Positions 12,601 through 25,359 of a stretch of DNA of 64,000 nt are shown in pieces (the stretch's first letter is position 1; each line of letters starts with the position of its first letter). The notes under the pieces are model-generated. The model did no database searches, was not told the origin of the DNA, and saw only the letters and a program-made list of their open reading frames with translations. Both the position numbers and the translations under genes were made by a program. The stretch covers positions 124,008,626 to 124,072,625 of the forward strand of contig CANTUZ010000003.1 of NCBI GenBank assembly GCA_947846985.1. Reading direction: 5' to 3'. The stretch comes from Fratercula arctica. Taxonomy: Eukaryota; Chordata; Aves; Charadriiformes; Alcidae.

Positions 12601-15018
12601 CCCTGCTCGTCCCAAACCACAGAAAATGTCCAAGCATCACTTCTCCCTTCACAGCGATGCTCCCTCAGCGCCAGCATCCTGCGGGGAGGCTGCAGAGCCA
12701 CTTTGTGCCCAGCCTCAGCCCTGCGCGTCGTGAGGCTCCAGCTCTTCGAGTGGGAAATGCTCCAACGTCTCCATTTCCCGCAAGCGGAGCTTCGAATTTC
12801 AGGACAAAGCCACCTGCCCGCCCGCTAATCTCCCCCGAATCCAGCAGAACCCCAGCGATCCCAGTGAATCGCCGTTGTTTTATCCATGGCTCTGGCCCAG
12901 TGACGGCTCTTTTGACTCCGCTGTGTGCAGCTGCCCATACTGATTTGTGTTGAGGGTAAGTGTGATCTGCAGCCCTTGTTCACGAGGTACCTCCCACCGG
13001 CGGCAGGCAGGAGGGAAACAAACGGGCTACTTTACTCACATTTAATCCATTGCCCTGGGAAACCCGCTCTCTGAAGCGGCCGTAATTGAAAGGAGGATGC
13101 TCACAAGAGCGATGCTGAGCAGAGCAGGGTCAATAAGGGGTAATTTGCTTTGGCGACTGGACCGAGGAGGCAAAACCGCCACAAGTTATTCTGTGAAGAG
13201 GGAAATTCATTAAACCAGAGTATGTGGAGCATAATCTGGTTTGGATTTTCCTGTGCTTGTAAATGGGGTATGCTGGCTGTCTAAGATGGAGAAAAAGGAG
13301 AAAGAAGGAGTTTTATTGCGTCCTCCAAGGAGCAGCAGGTGCAGTTGGGGAACCAGCCACAGCCCTTCGAACCCCAGCAGCGTGTGGGGACAAGGCAGGG
13401 AGGTAAATGCAAAATCTCTTCCCCCTCCAGCACCAGGTCCAGATGGAGAGGTTGCACCAGGAGCCTGGCTCCTGGAGAAGAGCAGAGCATCTCCCGCCCT
13501 CGTCTCAGAGGACCCGGAGGCACATGGAGGCTCCCTGGGTACCACGAAGGGGACCACCAAGGGCACCCAGGGACACCACGACTCCCTGGTTCATGCGAGG
13601 CGACGCTGGCAGCAAGCATCCGCCCAGGAGCAAGCGAGCACAGCTTGTTGGAGACACCTCCCACCCGGGAAAACATCTGTCCTGCCAATGGAGAGACACG
13701 CGAGGGCCTTGGAGGATGATCTGAAAATCACTTTGAGCTTCCCATTGAGGGTGTGGGCTTTAACACGTTTCCCCCTGTCTGCAGAGAGCCGCATCTTCCG
13801 TGCAGACAGCCTAGCGAGTCCAGAAGAGGCGGGTACCTGGTAGCAACCTGTCTGCTACGTTGCATCTGAAGGGGATTAGATACGCACAGCATGCAGCCAT
13901 CGCTTCCTTTTTATTCTTTTCTTTCTTTTTCTTTTTCTTTTTTTTTTTTTTTTTAATTTTCCCTTTGTCGTTTCCCTTTTTAATCACTTTGCACGCTTTA
14001 GGGATTAAACGCCTTGTTAGAAAAATCCGTGCTAGGCGTATCTCGTGTCCCTGGAAGAGATGACACAATGCCAACAGTCTGTACGCGCTGTGAATAATGT
14101 CTATATTTTCCCAACAAAGGAACTACACGTGTTAAGATTCTAGAAATACTGCTGGCTTATCTGCCCGGTGGGAAGGAAAATGCATGTTTCTGCAGCAAGG
14201 TTAACGAACGGCTCCTGGCCCCGCGCTGCTCAGTATTCCCCTCAACGCGCCCTTAAATCCTTCCTGAGAGCTTTTTGCCTCCGACACGATGATGGATGGG
14301 AGAATAACGGCGGGGCTGAGACGCTGGTGCGGAGCGGTGGCGGATCACTTTGGGGACGATCGAGCAGTCTGTGATTTAAGGCAGAAATAGCAACTTTTTT
14401 TTTTTAACCTCTTCACCCCTTGCAGCATCCCCCTCCGCCCCAGGGTGCCGGTGTGATGGGTGTATGGTCAGGGGATGGATGGGGACACGGGCATCACCTC
14501 TGTACCCAACAGGGTCCCTATCTGCAAGGGACGATGATGACCCAGAGTTAGGAGTTGCCAGAACATCCCCAGCCTTTGGGGATGTTCATCCCCAGCTGCA
14601 AAGTCCTTCCCGCAGCGTGCTCAGGCTCCTTCCCCCACCAAGGGGAAGCGACTGGGAGCGGAGGCTCTTTAACCAAGCAGGCACAGGCGGGTTGAAAGAG
14701 CTGGAGATTAAAGTTGGAGATGCTCAAAGATGAAGGCAGGAATAAGATCAGAGTTTCCCGGGATGACCTTTCCGATGGGACGGATATTCAGTCCCACCCA
14801 CTTAGGAAACCTCCCTGGAGGCTTTCAAGGATGAACCGTGGAAGGGCTCTGCTGAGGCAGCTCAGGAGGTGCTTCTCCTGACCCCCCATCAGGACATGGA
14901 CCACCCTGGATGTCTGCACGTGGAATGGGGTGGAGAAAGGTGTTAGGACCTGGTGCCCAGCCTGGTGCAGTGCTCCTGGCACCCACAGCCCCCTCCATGC
15001 TCAGCTCCCAACCTCTTA
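9613..15018. other. Unique sequence, no gene recognised
   Basis: Longest CR1-free stretch of the window. It has a GC-rich part (12.2-12.9 kb, with a G run at 12257..12266), a pyrimidine tract with 17 T at 13938..13954, and AT-rich unique parts around 13.0-13.2 and 14.0-14.2 kb. The 256-codon frame at 12183..12953 resembles nothing known and is probably a product of high GC. Confidence 0.55.
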
Positions 15019-15299
15019 TCACAGAATCATTGTGGTTAGAAAAGACCTTTCAGATCATCGAGTCCAACCATCGACCCAACACTACCAAGGCCACCACTAC
15101 CCCATGGCCCTCAGCACCACGTCTGCCCGGCTTTTAAATCCCTCCAGGGATGGCGACTCCACCACTGCCCTGGGCAGCCTCTTCCAGTGCTTCACAACCC
15201 TTTCCGTGAGGAAATTGTTCCCAATATCCATCCTAAACCTCCCCTGGCGCCACTTGAGGCCGTTTCCTCTTGTGCCATGGCCTGTTCCTTGGGAGAGTA
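15019..15299 (-). mobile_element. CR1 LINE 3' fragment, type B
   Basis: Begins TCACAGAATCATTGTGGTTA and carries the ATCGACCCAACACTACCAAG motif; 5'-truncated. Confidence 0.93.
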
Positions 15300-18014
15300 G
15301 ACCAACCCCCACCTCAGTACAACCTTCTTATCTTCTTCCCACCACCCGGGCTCAGACATCTGCTGGGCCCTGGCCTGGGCACCGCATTTAAATCCCTTTA
15401 ACTGTGGCCCGAGCTCCTTTAGGGCTGGGCAAGGTGCAAACCATTTGGTTATCATTATATGAGCATCAAATGTGATTTCCAGGTCTGAAGGCTACACAGC
15501 AATTCCAGAGAGCAGGATGTGGTCCTGCTTGATGTGCATGACATTAGTCCTAAAGAACTTCCCCAGCTATTCTCCTAAAGCCATTTTTTGGACTTTCATG
15601 CAAAACTGAAAAACTTTTGAGGGCAAATCCCCTTCCTGACTGCAGCAACTCGGGAAGATGCTAGGGTTGGGATTCTGCCTCCACCACGGGTTCCCCGAGC
15701 CCCAGGGCAGCTCTGGAGGAGGCAGAGCTGCTGTGTCCTGCCCACGGGGAGAAGATCCTGCTTTTACATCCGTGAGGAGCTGGGAATTGGCCCTGAACCC
15801 GCGTGAAAGGTTGTCCTCTGCCAAAGCAACCCTACGGGGAGACCTCACCTAACCTCACCTCCATGCGGCTGCCCCAAACATCTGGAGAACCCAGAAAGAT
15901 TTTGCTGGGATCTTTCTCTCTTCTTTTGGCTCGAAATAAAAACAAATCATGCTGAAGACTCAGCTCTTTTCACATCTTCCCTGTTGCTTTCCATATTTTA
16001 TTTTATTTTTGTCTTTTTTCCTTGCCTCGTGGTTTTTTCAGCGTGGGGAAAGCCGCGGAGCAGTGAAAGGGGCGGTCGAAGTTGTTTCCTAAAGACAAAA
16101 AACTAAGATCATCTACTTGTTTAAGAACGGCTCCTGGATTTCGCTTTCTTTATCCCCTGCCGGCTCCAATCGTCCTGGTTGAATCTTGACCTTGCGATTT
16201 CAGCTGTGGCTTGCCTTTCACGCTCCCCACCCCAGGGCAACTCCGTTCTTTCCAGCAGAGCTTCCTCCAGGCCCTCCCAGACGACTCCCGCGATGGGCAA
16301 ACAGCTGCGCTGGAGCTTGTTTGCCAAAAAAAAAAAAAAAATTAAAAAAAAAAATATATATATAAAAAATACGTGATATGGGGCCTCCCCGAATTGCTCG
16401 CTGCTGTGCGGCCTCGGGTAGGGTTCGCACCTTGCACCATCTGCAGTCAAAGAGCAGATCCCTAAAAACAACGACGCACAGGGGCTGCCCAAAAGATGAC
16501 GGGGGGAAAAGGAGGGGAAGTGGCTGGGAGAAAGGGAAAAAGTCAAAGGATGGTAATGAGAGGTACAAAATGATGGTAATAAGATAGCCCCAAAGTTTCC
16601 TTATCTGCCCCCATACCCACGGGGCCATGCAAGCCATGCATGTAACATTGTGCCACTCTCCGCTGTATAATTACAAGCCCCCGTTAGGGAAGAGGCTCCT
16701 CCTTTCCCAGGGTGCTGTAGCATCAAGGACATATTAATGAACAGTCCCCTTTAATTACTTCCCCTCTGCAGGACAGATGGCATGGGCGGGGGGGACGGGT
16801 GGGGGGTGGGAGACAGATGTTCACGGCGAGTCCACAGCAAGGCGTTGGGGGCTCCCAAACCAAGCCCCAGCTGGAGAAGAGGATGGCTCTGCCCAGACCC
16901 CGGCAGCGCCCTGGGACAGCCGGGCACGAGCCCGTCCTGGAGCCCGGGGAGTCCCAACAAGGGTGTAGCAATTGCCATCACCCGTCCCTAGTGCCCTCAC
17001 TGCGTAATTACAGGGATTACGCTGATTAGAGAAAAGCAGGGCAGATGCAAGGGGGAAGAAATGTGTTTCACTTAATACCACTATTTCCCTTAATACCACA
17101 AATTTGCTTTCAGAGGCACGAGAGGAGCATCTGGGGACAGCTTTCTTCGGGGGGTGGAGACCCTCCTGGGGACCTTTCTCCATCCCTCATCCCACCCCAG
17201 CCATGGACCAAGGCAAACCACGCCGGGATATCTCCCTCGCGCTCATCTCAGGCGCATCCAAGTACTTTGTAGAGTTCCTGCAGGGTATTTTGGTGCTGAT
17301 GGCTCATTTCTGGGATATTCATGATCTTCAAAAAAAAAATATATTGTTTCTCTTAGATGGTAAAAAACGAGTCACCTTGCCTTTTCTACAATCAGAGAGA
17401 GTCTCTTGTTGGGACCCATCCAGGTTTCCTCCTGACGTCACGAGCATCCATCACCTGCCTGGAACATAAAATACGTGAAACCATACAACTGCAAATACCC
17501 AGGCTGGAAACGCGCTCCTCTGTCCCAAGGAACAGCTGAAAAAGTAAAAAGGAAAAAAGATTGAGTTGTGCTTAAGGAATCAAACAATTGCTCTGGAGGA
17601 CTTAATTAAAATCCAGGAACGAAATATATTTAGATACGCTGTCGGTCGGGATTACACCGAGTGTGTTTGACTTTCACATGTTTAATTAAAGTTCTTTGCA
17701 TGACGGGCTGCACAAATCTCACAGCTCGACTTTACAAGCTCCCGGAACGGATGCTTTAAGAGTGAAGAGCTCTCGGAGGCATTAAAAGTTAAAAGAAAAC
17801 CCCCATCCCGAAATGGGAGGAGCGCTGCACAGGAGGGGTGGGACGGAAGGGTGTGGTTTTGGGGAGGTTTTTTACTTTCTGGATATCGATTGATACCGTG
17901 GGGCCCTGCTCCGGGTAGGGCTGCTGTGGTGGGAGTTCACAGTAGATATCTCCCCCCCCCCCACCATCCTGCTGAGGTTTGGGGGAGATGCCCCATTCCT
18001 GCATCCCCATCGGA
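15300..18014. other. Unique sequence, no gene recognised
   Basis: Contains A-rich/AT simple sequence at 16326..16370, a guanine-quadruplex motif at 16784..16810, and AT-rich unique sequence with several TTAATTA cores at 17.56-17.72 kb. No exon recognised. Confidence 0.55.
16784..16810 (+). other. Guanine-quadruplex motif
   Basis: Five G runs of 3 to 7 bases (GGG, GGGGGGG, GGG, GGGGGG, GGG) separated by 1-2 bases, which fits the strict G3 motif with very short loops. Confidence 0.8.
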
Positions 18015-18432
18015 TGCTGCACTTGGCGTTTCAGCTGGGACGGAGTTAATTTTCTTCTGACCGCTTGCTGCGCTTTCAGATCTGGTACGAAAGGAATATC
18101 GATAACGCGTATTGTTTTAGTTGTTGCCAGGCGATGTTTATATTTTTCAAGGACTTTTTTTTTTCCGCTGCCCACAGGAGCTGAGAAGGAGCGTAGACAG
18201 AAGGAGGGAATGGCCAATGGAATATTCCGTACCATAGGCGTCATGCTCGGAATGTAAATGGGGTGCGCGGGGGGGAGGAGGGTACTTGCAATCACTGCTG
18301 GGGAGAGTGCCAGTTCACCTATTTACCTGGTCTTGTATATTCTTTTACCCTTATTGTTATTGCTATTTTCTTTTTATGATGTTCTCCTATTAAACTGTCA
18401 TTAACTCAACCCACAAGTTTTTTTTTTTTTAT
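18015..18432 (+). mobile_element. Degraded avian ERV solo LTR
   Basis: The segment TTCAGCTGGGACGGAGTTAA, the later TTGTATATTCTTTTACCC and the end ATTAAACTGTCATTAACTCA then ACCCACAAGT match a common avian ERVL-type LTR as I remember it. The expected middle and TATA region are partly lost. No internal retroviral sequence flanks it. A CR1 copy follows at once. Confidence 0.7.
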
Positions 18433-18434
18433 TT

Positions 18435-18578
18435 CACAGAGTCATAGAATGGTTTGGGTGGGAAGGGACCTTAAAGCCCCCCCAGTGCCACCCCCTGCCC
18501 TGGGCAGGGACACCTCCCACCAGCCCAGGTTGCTCCAAGCCCCGTCTAACCTGGCCTTGAACCCCTCCAGGGATGGTG
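18435..18578 (-). mobile_element. CR1 LINE 3' fragment, type A, short
   Basis: Only about 144 bp: TCATAGAATGGTTTGGGTGG to CCTCCAGGGATGGTGGG. Confidence 0.92.
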
Positions 18579-19675
18579 GGTGCCTCCCTTTCCCCTCCTT
18601 TTCTCCCTCTTCTCCCCGAAGAGCAGGTGAGTGAGCGGCTGTGCAGTCCTACTTGCCGTCTGGGGTTAAACCACGAGAATTTGGTACTCCCCAAATCGGT
18701 GCCTGCATCCCTTCGTCCCGACAGCCGGGCGGAGAAGCGGCAGCGGGGACAGGCAGCATCACCGTCCTGCCCTCCCGACACCCGCCCGGCCTGGGAGAGA
18801 GCACAGATGAGGTTGTTTATTCAGGGCCGAGATGCTCGTGCCAGGCAGAGCCACACGCCCGGACGGTGCCCCCACCTTCTGGGGGAGAAAAACCAAGCTC
18901 AGCGATGCCGAAACCTCCCCGGGGCCAGGCGCCAGGCGGGTTCCCCCCGCGCCAGCCGTCCCCACGCACCGTGTCACCACCGTCACCCCTGCGCTGCCTG
19001 AGAGCCCGTGCTAATTATCCCCGTGTTTTAATCTCCCTCTCCGCTGTTTTCGCCTTCGCCACTTGACATTTGGAGCTATGTAAACACGCCGAGCCGGGCC
19101 GACTTTGTGCTTTTTTTTTCCCTGCCCAACGGCACTGCTGAGATCACCCCCGTGGCAGCGGCGGCCGGCAGCATGTCAGCCAGGAGCATCGCTGGCATGG
19201 CACCACCGCGACTCCCCCCGAAATGCCCCGTGTCCCCCCGAAACGCCCTGCCTCCCCTCTGCTCCCCCCAGCATCCCCCTCAGTGGGTGGGAGCATCACC
19301 ACCCCCAGCCCTGCTTCCTTGGGGGATTTTTGCCCCGAAGAGCAGATTTCCTCTGGAAAAGGCTCACTTGGAGCATCCCGAGGCTGCGCATTTTCTGGCT
19401 GGGGGGAGAGAGGAAAACATTCACTCCCAACCCGCTCACACGGAGCGATGCCTCTTGGCTCACTGATTTTTTTGCAGCCCCCTCCCAATGGCTGGGAATC
19501 GTGCTGGCTCTTAGCAATGAGCTTTCCCTGATCCCGTGATTTTTTTTTTTCTAGCAGAAGGCAGTTCTGCCGTGCCATGCATGGCCACAGGCACTGACGC
19601 TTCCCACGCAGTCACCCCCCGGCCGGATTGGACATCTCCCTGCCTTGCTGCATCCCCAGCAGGGCTCTGAAATCA
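18579..19675. other. GC-rich unique sequence, no gene recognised
   Basis: High GC with frequent CpG at 18.66-19.30 kb. A possible unmethylated CpG island, but no start codon context or known protein motif was found. Confidence 0.5.
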
Positions 19676-20129
19676 TCAAATCACAGAATGGTTTGGGTGG
19701 GAAGGGACCTTAAAGCCCCCCCAGTGCCACCCCCTGCCCTGGGCAGGGACACCTCCCACCAGCCCAGGTTGCTCCAAGCCCCGTCCAACCTGGCCTTGAA
19801 CCCCCCCAGGGATGGGGCAGACACAGCTTCTCGGGGCAACCTGGGCCAGGGGCTCACCCCCCTCACACCAAAGAATTTCTTCCCAATCTCTCCTCTCAGT
19901 CTCCCCTCTGTCAGTGTAAAACCCTTCCCCCTCGTCCCACGGCTCCCCTCCCTGATCCAGAGTCCCTCCCCAGCTTTCCTGGAGCCCCTTGAGGGCCTGG
20001 CAGGGGCTGGAAGGTCTCCGCGGAGCCTTCTCTTCTCCAGGCTGAACCCCCCCAGCTCTCTCAGCCTGTCCTCCCAGCAGAGGGGCTCCAGCCCTCCCAG
20101 CATCTCCGGGGCCTCCTCTGGCCCTGCCG
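19676..20129 (-). mobile_element. CR1 LINE 3' fragment, type A
   Basis: About 454 bp, ending in the ORF2 C-terminal region (reads [20 protein letters not shown] on the - strand); 5'-truncated. Confidence 0.95.
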
Positions 20130-22112
20130 AATCATCTGTGCAAGTGTGAATGAACCCAGATGATTCTTCTGCACTTCCCATCCCCACCTGTCAATGCAGG
20201 CACCCCACCGCCCTGGTCTCCACGCCATGCAACACGTGTCCCACGGGTATCCCGGAGGGTGAAGCGAGCCCATTGCGTCCCATCCTGGGTCCCAGAGCTC
20301 AGCTCTGGGTTTTCCCAAAACTCTGCTCATGGCAGGGGAACAGCACCCAAGGAAACCATTTCCTGCTGTCTTCTGTGTGATGCAACCTTGGTAGACACCT
20401 CCAAAGAGCTGATGAGTGAAGCCATCTCCGAGCACAGCCTGTCTTCTCTTCCTCTTAAACACAGCAAACCAACAATTTATACCATTTTCACATCTCCAAA
20501 CCAAACCAAACAACCAGAAGGTACTTTAAAAGACACATTTCCCGCCATTGCTCAGATTTTTATCCGTGCTTCTCTGCGTGATCTTTGACCAGAACTCCGC
20601 ATCTCGAAGTCATTAAAGTGTTTTGAACAAAATTCAACCATTATGGGGCTGAAAATCCCCTGGTTGATCCTGTTTTGATGCCCTCCCTTGTTCTTCTTTT
20701 CCCCCCGACCAAGTGCGAGGACTTGCGCTCCTGAGCATCCCTGTGGCTGATGCATCCGATCCGCCTGTGCCTACCTCGGAAGGAATTTCCCCCTGGCAAA
20801 AGCTTCCATGAGAAATTTCCTCCCAGGCAAAGCTTCCTCGGGACTCTGCCTGCAAAGTCTCACTCAGCTTGAAGGACGATGGGGTTTCAAACCAAAGGAG
20901 TTTAAGGCCAGCTTCAAAGCCTGCAGGGATGATCCGGGGCATGTCACTCTTGAGGTCTGGGGTGGCAGCAGCACCTCTCTGGGCCACCGAAATATCTGCT
21001 GGAAAGCTCGTTATAGTGCATTGCTCTGTTGTTTGCTTACCAGGCAATCCAGCCGCTTCCTTCTTATCTGCTTGGCCCTCTTCATCTCTCCCTCTGGACT
21101 CAGCAATGTGCCAGAATCATAAAACCTAAGAAAAACAGGGCTCGAAGGAGGTCGCTCTGTGCACTTCCCACCACAGAAGCAGCTTCTCTTCCCTACATCA
21201 TGAAGAAAGGTTTTTCTCTTGCTCCCCTTACAGGCTCAACGTCTTCACTCAATCTCTTTCAAGGTGCCCAGTGGCTCTCACTCCCCTTCTTTGGATCCCA
21301 TCCTCCTGGTGCACGTCCTCTTCCAAGCCAGGGGGTGCCGAACTTGCTGCCCCCCACTGAAGAAGATTCCTCCAAGGGTCTTGGAGATCATGCAGCAGCC
21401 AAGGCTGCTCACCAGCCAGCCTAGCCCTTGGGACGTTTTCTGTGCAGCTTTCCACCTCCACGTGGTCCCAATCCTAGCCTTGGATGGTTGCTTACTCCTC
21501 CTGAATGCTGGCCTGCCCCGTCCTCACGTCCGGTAATGTGACCCTGCGTCCTTCTCCTGCTTGCCAGCAGGACATGCGAAGGGCGTTTCGTCCCTTTGGG
21601 ACAACACCCCACTGTCCTGGTAAGCAAGGGAGGTGGGATGGGAATCACACAAGGAAGGCGGTGGGAGAGAGGTGGCTCACAACCGCTGCCGGGAGCATGG
21701 TCAGAGTCCAGCTTTAGGTGTCTTTGCAGGTGGTGGGCACAAAGAGATGCCTCCTGGGTGTGATTTACCTCCTCCTGGAGCGGCTGTTTGAACGAATTCA
21801 TGTGACTCCTGCCCCAAAAAGTAGCGTTGATGAGGGTGTCCTGGCTGCGCACACTGCAGCGCTGGGGATGGATCCTGCTCCGTGCTGGCGTGGCACTGCC
21901 ACCACCCTCACCACTCAGCTGCGGGTCCCATTCCACGGACTGGGGAGGCCCCAGAGCAGCGGGGTCCCCCTTTGCAGAGCCAGCAACATCCCCAAGGGTG
22001 AGGAGGTGCGGGATGCATCCCATTGCCTTGCACCCACTCAACAGGCTCCTGTCCGGAGGGGTTTCTCCTGGGATGAGCAGAAGACCCCTTCCTGCAGGCA
22101 GGACCGGGTTGG
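20130..22112. other. Unique sequence, no gene recognised
   Basis: No repeat, LTR or convincing exon seen. Frames up to 206 codons (21421..22041, - strand) resemble no known family. Confidence 0.5.
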
Positions 22113-22777
22113 ATCAACCAGGATGCTGGGCTGCATCACCAAGGGCGTCACCAGCAGAGATCAAGACGTCGTTATCCCACTCTACTCAGCGCTTGTCAGG
22201 CCACACCTGGAACACTGTGTTTGGTTTTGGTCCACGCTATACAAAAGAGGTGTGGACAGGCTGGAGAGGGTCCAGAGAAGGGCCACCAAGATGATCCAAG
22301 GACGGAGGAGCCTGCTGTAAGGCTGGGAGAACGGGGTTTGTTCAGCCTTGAGAAAAGAAGGCTTAGGGGAGACCTTATCACCACATTCCAGTATTTAAAG
22401 GGGGGCTACAAAGAGGATGGAGACTCCCTTTGGACAAGGAATCACATGGAAAAGACGAGAGGTGGTGGGTGCAAGTTACTCCTGGGGAGATTCTGACTGG
22501 ACACAAGAGGAAAATTTGTCACAATAACAATCATTCATTGGAATAATCTTCCCAGAAAAGTGGTGGATTCCCCATCATTGGACACTTAAGATTCAGCTGG
22601 GCAGGGTGCTGGGCCATCGTGTCTAGACCGTGCTTGTGCCAAGAAAGGTTGCACCAGGTGATCCTTGAGGTCCCTTCCAACCTGGGATTCTACGGTTCTA
22701 TGATTCTGTGTTTCTATGATTCTGTGTTTCTATGATTCTATGTTTCTATGATTCTATGTTTCTATGATTCTATGACT
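22113..22777 (+). mobile_element. CR1 LINE 3' fragment, older type, with expanded tail
   Basis: Contains decayed ORF2 sequence ([15 protein letters not shown] and RVQRRATKMIQG readings) and a 3'UTR close to no other copy here. The 3' tail has expanded into about five TTTCTATGATTCTATG units (22690..22777). Confidence 0.93.
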
Positions 22778-23772
22778 TTGGGGTGCTGGCCCTGATGCCT
22801 CGCAGCCCTCCCCCTCCTCCCCAGCAGAAACCTCCCCCTTGGGAAACCAAACCAGCCCCCCCAAGGGGAGAGGACGGGTGCTGAGCATCCCCCCTTCTTA
22901 TTTATTCCCGCAGCATCCCCGGCGCAGAGCGAGCGGGAGACAGTCAGTGTCTGTGCCATGGACCGTTTCAGATGAACACTTTGCATTTTCGGGAGGGCTA
23001 TAAAACGCTCGAGCGAGCCTTTCCCCGGGCTGCCTCTGCAGTCGCTACCTGCCGAGCCGACAATAAAGAAGACACAACCGTGCGTGTTCCCCTAACAGCA
23101 GGACGGAGGACGGAGGGCTCCCGCAGGCGGCTCAGGCTCCCTGCCTCGATTGCTGATGCAGATAACCCAGCACCGAGCACACCAGCACCGCCAGCGAAGG
23201 GCTCCCCTTTGCCTTTGTACAGCTGGATTTTGCACAGAGCTGGGGATGGGAGGAGAGAGGGTGTTTTTTTTTTTCACGTTGGGAGTCAGAAAACAAACAC
23301 TTTATTCTTACGCATCATCTGTTTTATGCAAGGATCCAACAGCCCTGCCCAACGCCAGGCGCGCTCTGTGCCGCTGGCTGGCTGAAAACGCAATAAAACA
23401 TGTCTCCAGCCCAAACCAGCTCCAGTCTAAACACGGAAAGGTGGGGAAAAGCCAATGTCACCGGCTCAGGGAGCCGGAGCACGGAAAGATTAAACAAGTT
23501 GTCAAAAGAGGGTAAAGAGCACCAGATCGATCCCGTAAACATCCACCTGCCTGCTTCTGCAGCTGGAAAAACACGGCAGGGGCTGTAAGGGCGGGTGCAG
23601 ACACGGGTTAACCCTTACCAGGTTAATTGGTGCCGGCGGCTGTGCCGGCCGATGCCCTGGCTGGTGGCGAGGGGGGACCCCACCTTGAGGAGGGGTCTGA
23701 GATGGGATCTGGGAGCAGATGGGGTGGGAAAGGGGAAGGGGGGGTCGGAGGGAGGGGAGGTTTCCCAGGGGC
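22778..23772. other. Unique GC-rich sequence, no gene recognised
   Basis: Moderate CpG density at 22.90-23.17 kb. A GGCTATAAAACG sequence at 22997 resembles a TATA box, but no coding exon follows that I recognise. Confidence 0.45.
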
Positions 23773-23883
23773 AGAAGAAGAGGAGGAGAAGAAGGAGGAG
23801 GAGGAGGAGGAGGAGGAGGAGGAGGAGGAGGAGGAGGAGGAGGAGGAGGAGGAGGAGGAGGGGGAGGAGGAGGGGGAGGAAGG
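23773..23883 (+). repeat. (GGA)n polypurine tract
   Basis: 111 consecutive purines, largely perfect GGA triplets. The poly-Glu, poly-Arg and poly-Ser frames across it are artefacts of the triplet repeat. Confidence 0.97.
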
Positions 23884-24028
23884 CCTAGTCGGAGCTAATC
23901 TGGGTCTGGACAAAATCAACCTGTGTTTGCAAAACACGGAGCCTGACTTAATTAATGGGACACGCTGGAGGGCGGGAAGAGTGCTGTAAACAACCCTGTC
24001 ATTTATCCCTGACGTCTCTGCTGTGGTG

Positions 24029-24199
24029 GATCACAGAATCGCCGTACGGTTTGGGTGGGAAGAGACTTTAAAGGCCATTGAGTCCAACCCCCTGCATGAG
24101 CAGGGACATCTTCAACTAGAGCAGGTTGCTCAGAGCCCCGTCCAACCAGGGAATGTTTCCAGGGATGGGGCAGCCACCACCTCTCTGGACAACCTATGA
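24029..24199 (-). mobile_element. CR1 LINE 3' fragment, type C-like
   Basis: Begins GGATCACAGAATCGCCGTAC and carries GAGCAGGGACATCTTCAACT; strongly 5'-truncated. Confidence 0.88.
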
Positions 24200-24768
24200 C
24201 TGAAGGGATGAAGGGAATAAGACAGGCAATGAAGGGTTTTCCTTCCCTTTCTCCCTGCATGTGTGAAAGGCAGGAATCTCTGCTAGTATACAGGGTATAC
24301 TCAGATTTTCCAGGCAGGTTTGACCAAGACCAGAAGGAGAGGCTGTGAGAGCCATGTGGATGGGCTGGGGCGTCCTCCTGTGGCCTTGGAGCTGCTTGGA
24401 GGCCAGCAGATAAAGCGAGCAGGGGTAGGCATGGGTCCTCTTCTCAGCGGAGACGAGGTGATGGAGGGGCTCTCCGCAGCTCTGTGCCCAACAGCACTCA
24501 CAGATGACATGGAAAAGTGGCACCAAGTGGGCTGGGACACTCAAACCCAGCCTGCAGCCAGGCAAGGTGAAGAAGGAACTCCCACTGCAGGCTGCCTTGG
24601 CAGGAGATGGGTCATGAAACTCAACATTGAGGAGTGCTAAGTAATGCACAAGGGAAGGAGAGAGCCACAACGGGCTTTAAACACGCTATGGCTGATTGGA
24701 GAGGTGCCCGGGCTGGAGGGCAAACCTCACGTTAGGGCTTCCCAGGAAAGCAAGAGTGAGAGAAATAG
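24200..24768. other. Mostly unique; possible very old CR1 remnant
   Basis: Around 24613..24650 the sequence ATGAAACTCAACATTGAGGA then GTGCTAAGTAATGCAC resembles the CR1 ORF2 region that normally encodes MKFNKGKCRVLH. This is weak, and the rest shows nothing recognisable. Confidence 0.35.
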
Positions 24769-24920
24769 GACATCACTTCCAACCATGAGTTTGGGGGTGT
24801 TGAAGGAGGACATCACTTCCAACCATGAGTCTGGGGGATGTTCAAGGAGGACATCGCTTCCAACAGTGCGTTTGGGGGTGTCGAAGGAGGACATCGTTTC
24901 CAACTGTGTGTTTGAGTGTC
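24769..24920. repeat. 40-bp tandem repeat, four units
   Basis: Units begin GACATCACTTCCAACCATGA and end TTTGGGGGTGTTGAAGGAG; lengths 40, 41, 40 and a partial unit. Confidence 0.9.
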
Positions 24921-25359
24921 ATGCAGCTCTGGAAAGCACATCCTGGGGAAAGCGGTGTTAGATGGCATGGGGTGGAGTGGAGTGGCTTGGCTGCCCTAGG
25001 AGGAGAGGAAGGACAGAGCAGGGCTCTTCCACCCAAAAAAAGGGCAGCTCAGGAGGGTGTGAGTCTGCAGGCTTGGGCCACCTGAAGAGGACAAATAGGA
25101 AATGTTCCTTGCTATGGGCTAGACCCATCCCAGAGCCCAGGCCTGACCCAGCAGGGGAAATCATGGGATTACAGAACAGAGCTCAGTGCCATGGCCCCGC
25201 ACCAACAGCCTGAGATGGGTGAGCTGAGACGAGCGGCTCCTCACCTCATCCTGCTCAAGAGCAGCCACCCCTCCAACGTGGCCAATGCTGCCCGCAGGAG
25301 CAGCACCCCAGGCCAGTGGCTTGCACACTGTGGTCCCCAAACCACAGCTGCAAATATGA
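24921..25359. other. Unique sequence, no gene recognised
   Basis: Nothing recognisable on either strand. Confidence 0.5.

Noticed and set aside
12183..12953. 256-codon frame in GC-rich DNA
   Set aside because: No recognisable motif, no splice or promoter context.
22990..23010. TATAAAACG sequence resembling a promoter
   Set aside because: No recognisable transcript or coding exon downstream; kept only as a remark.
23623..23989. Poly-Glu, poly-Arg and poly-Ser frames
   Set aside because: All are readings of the GGA microsatellite.
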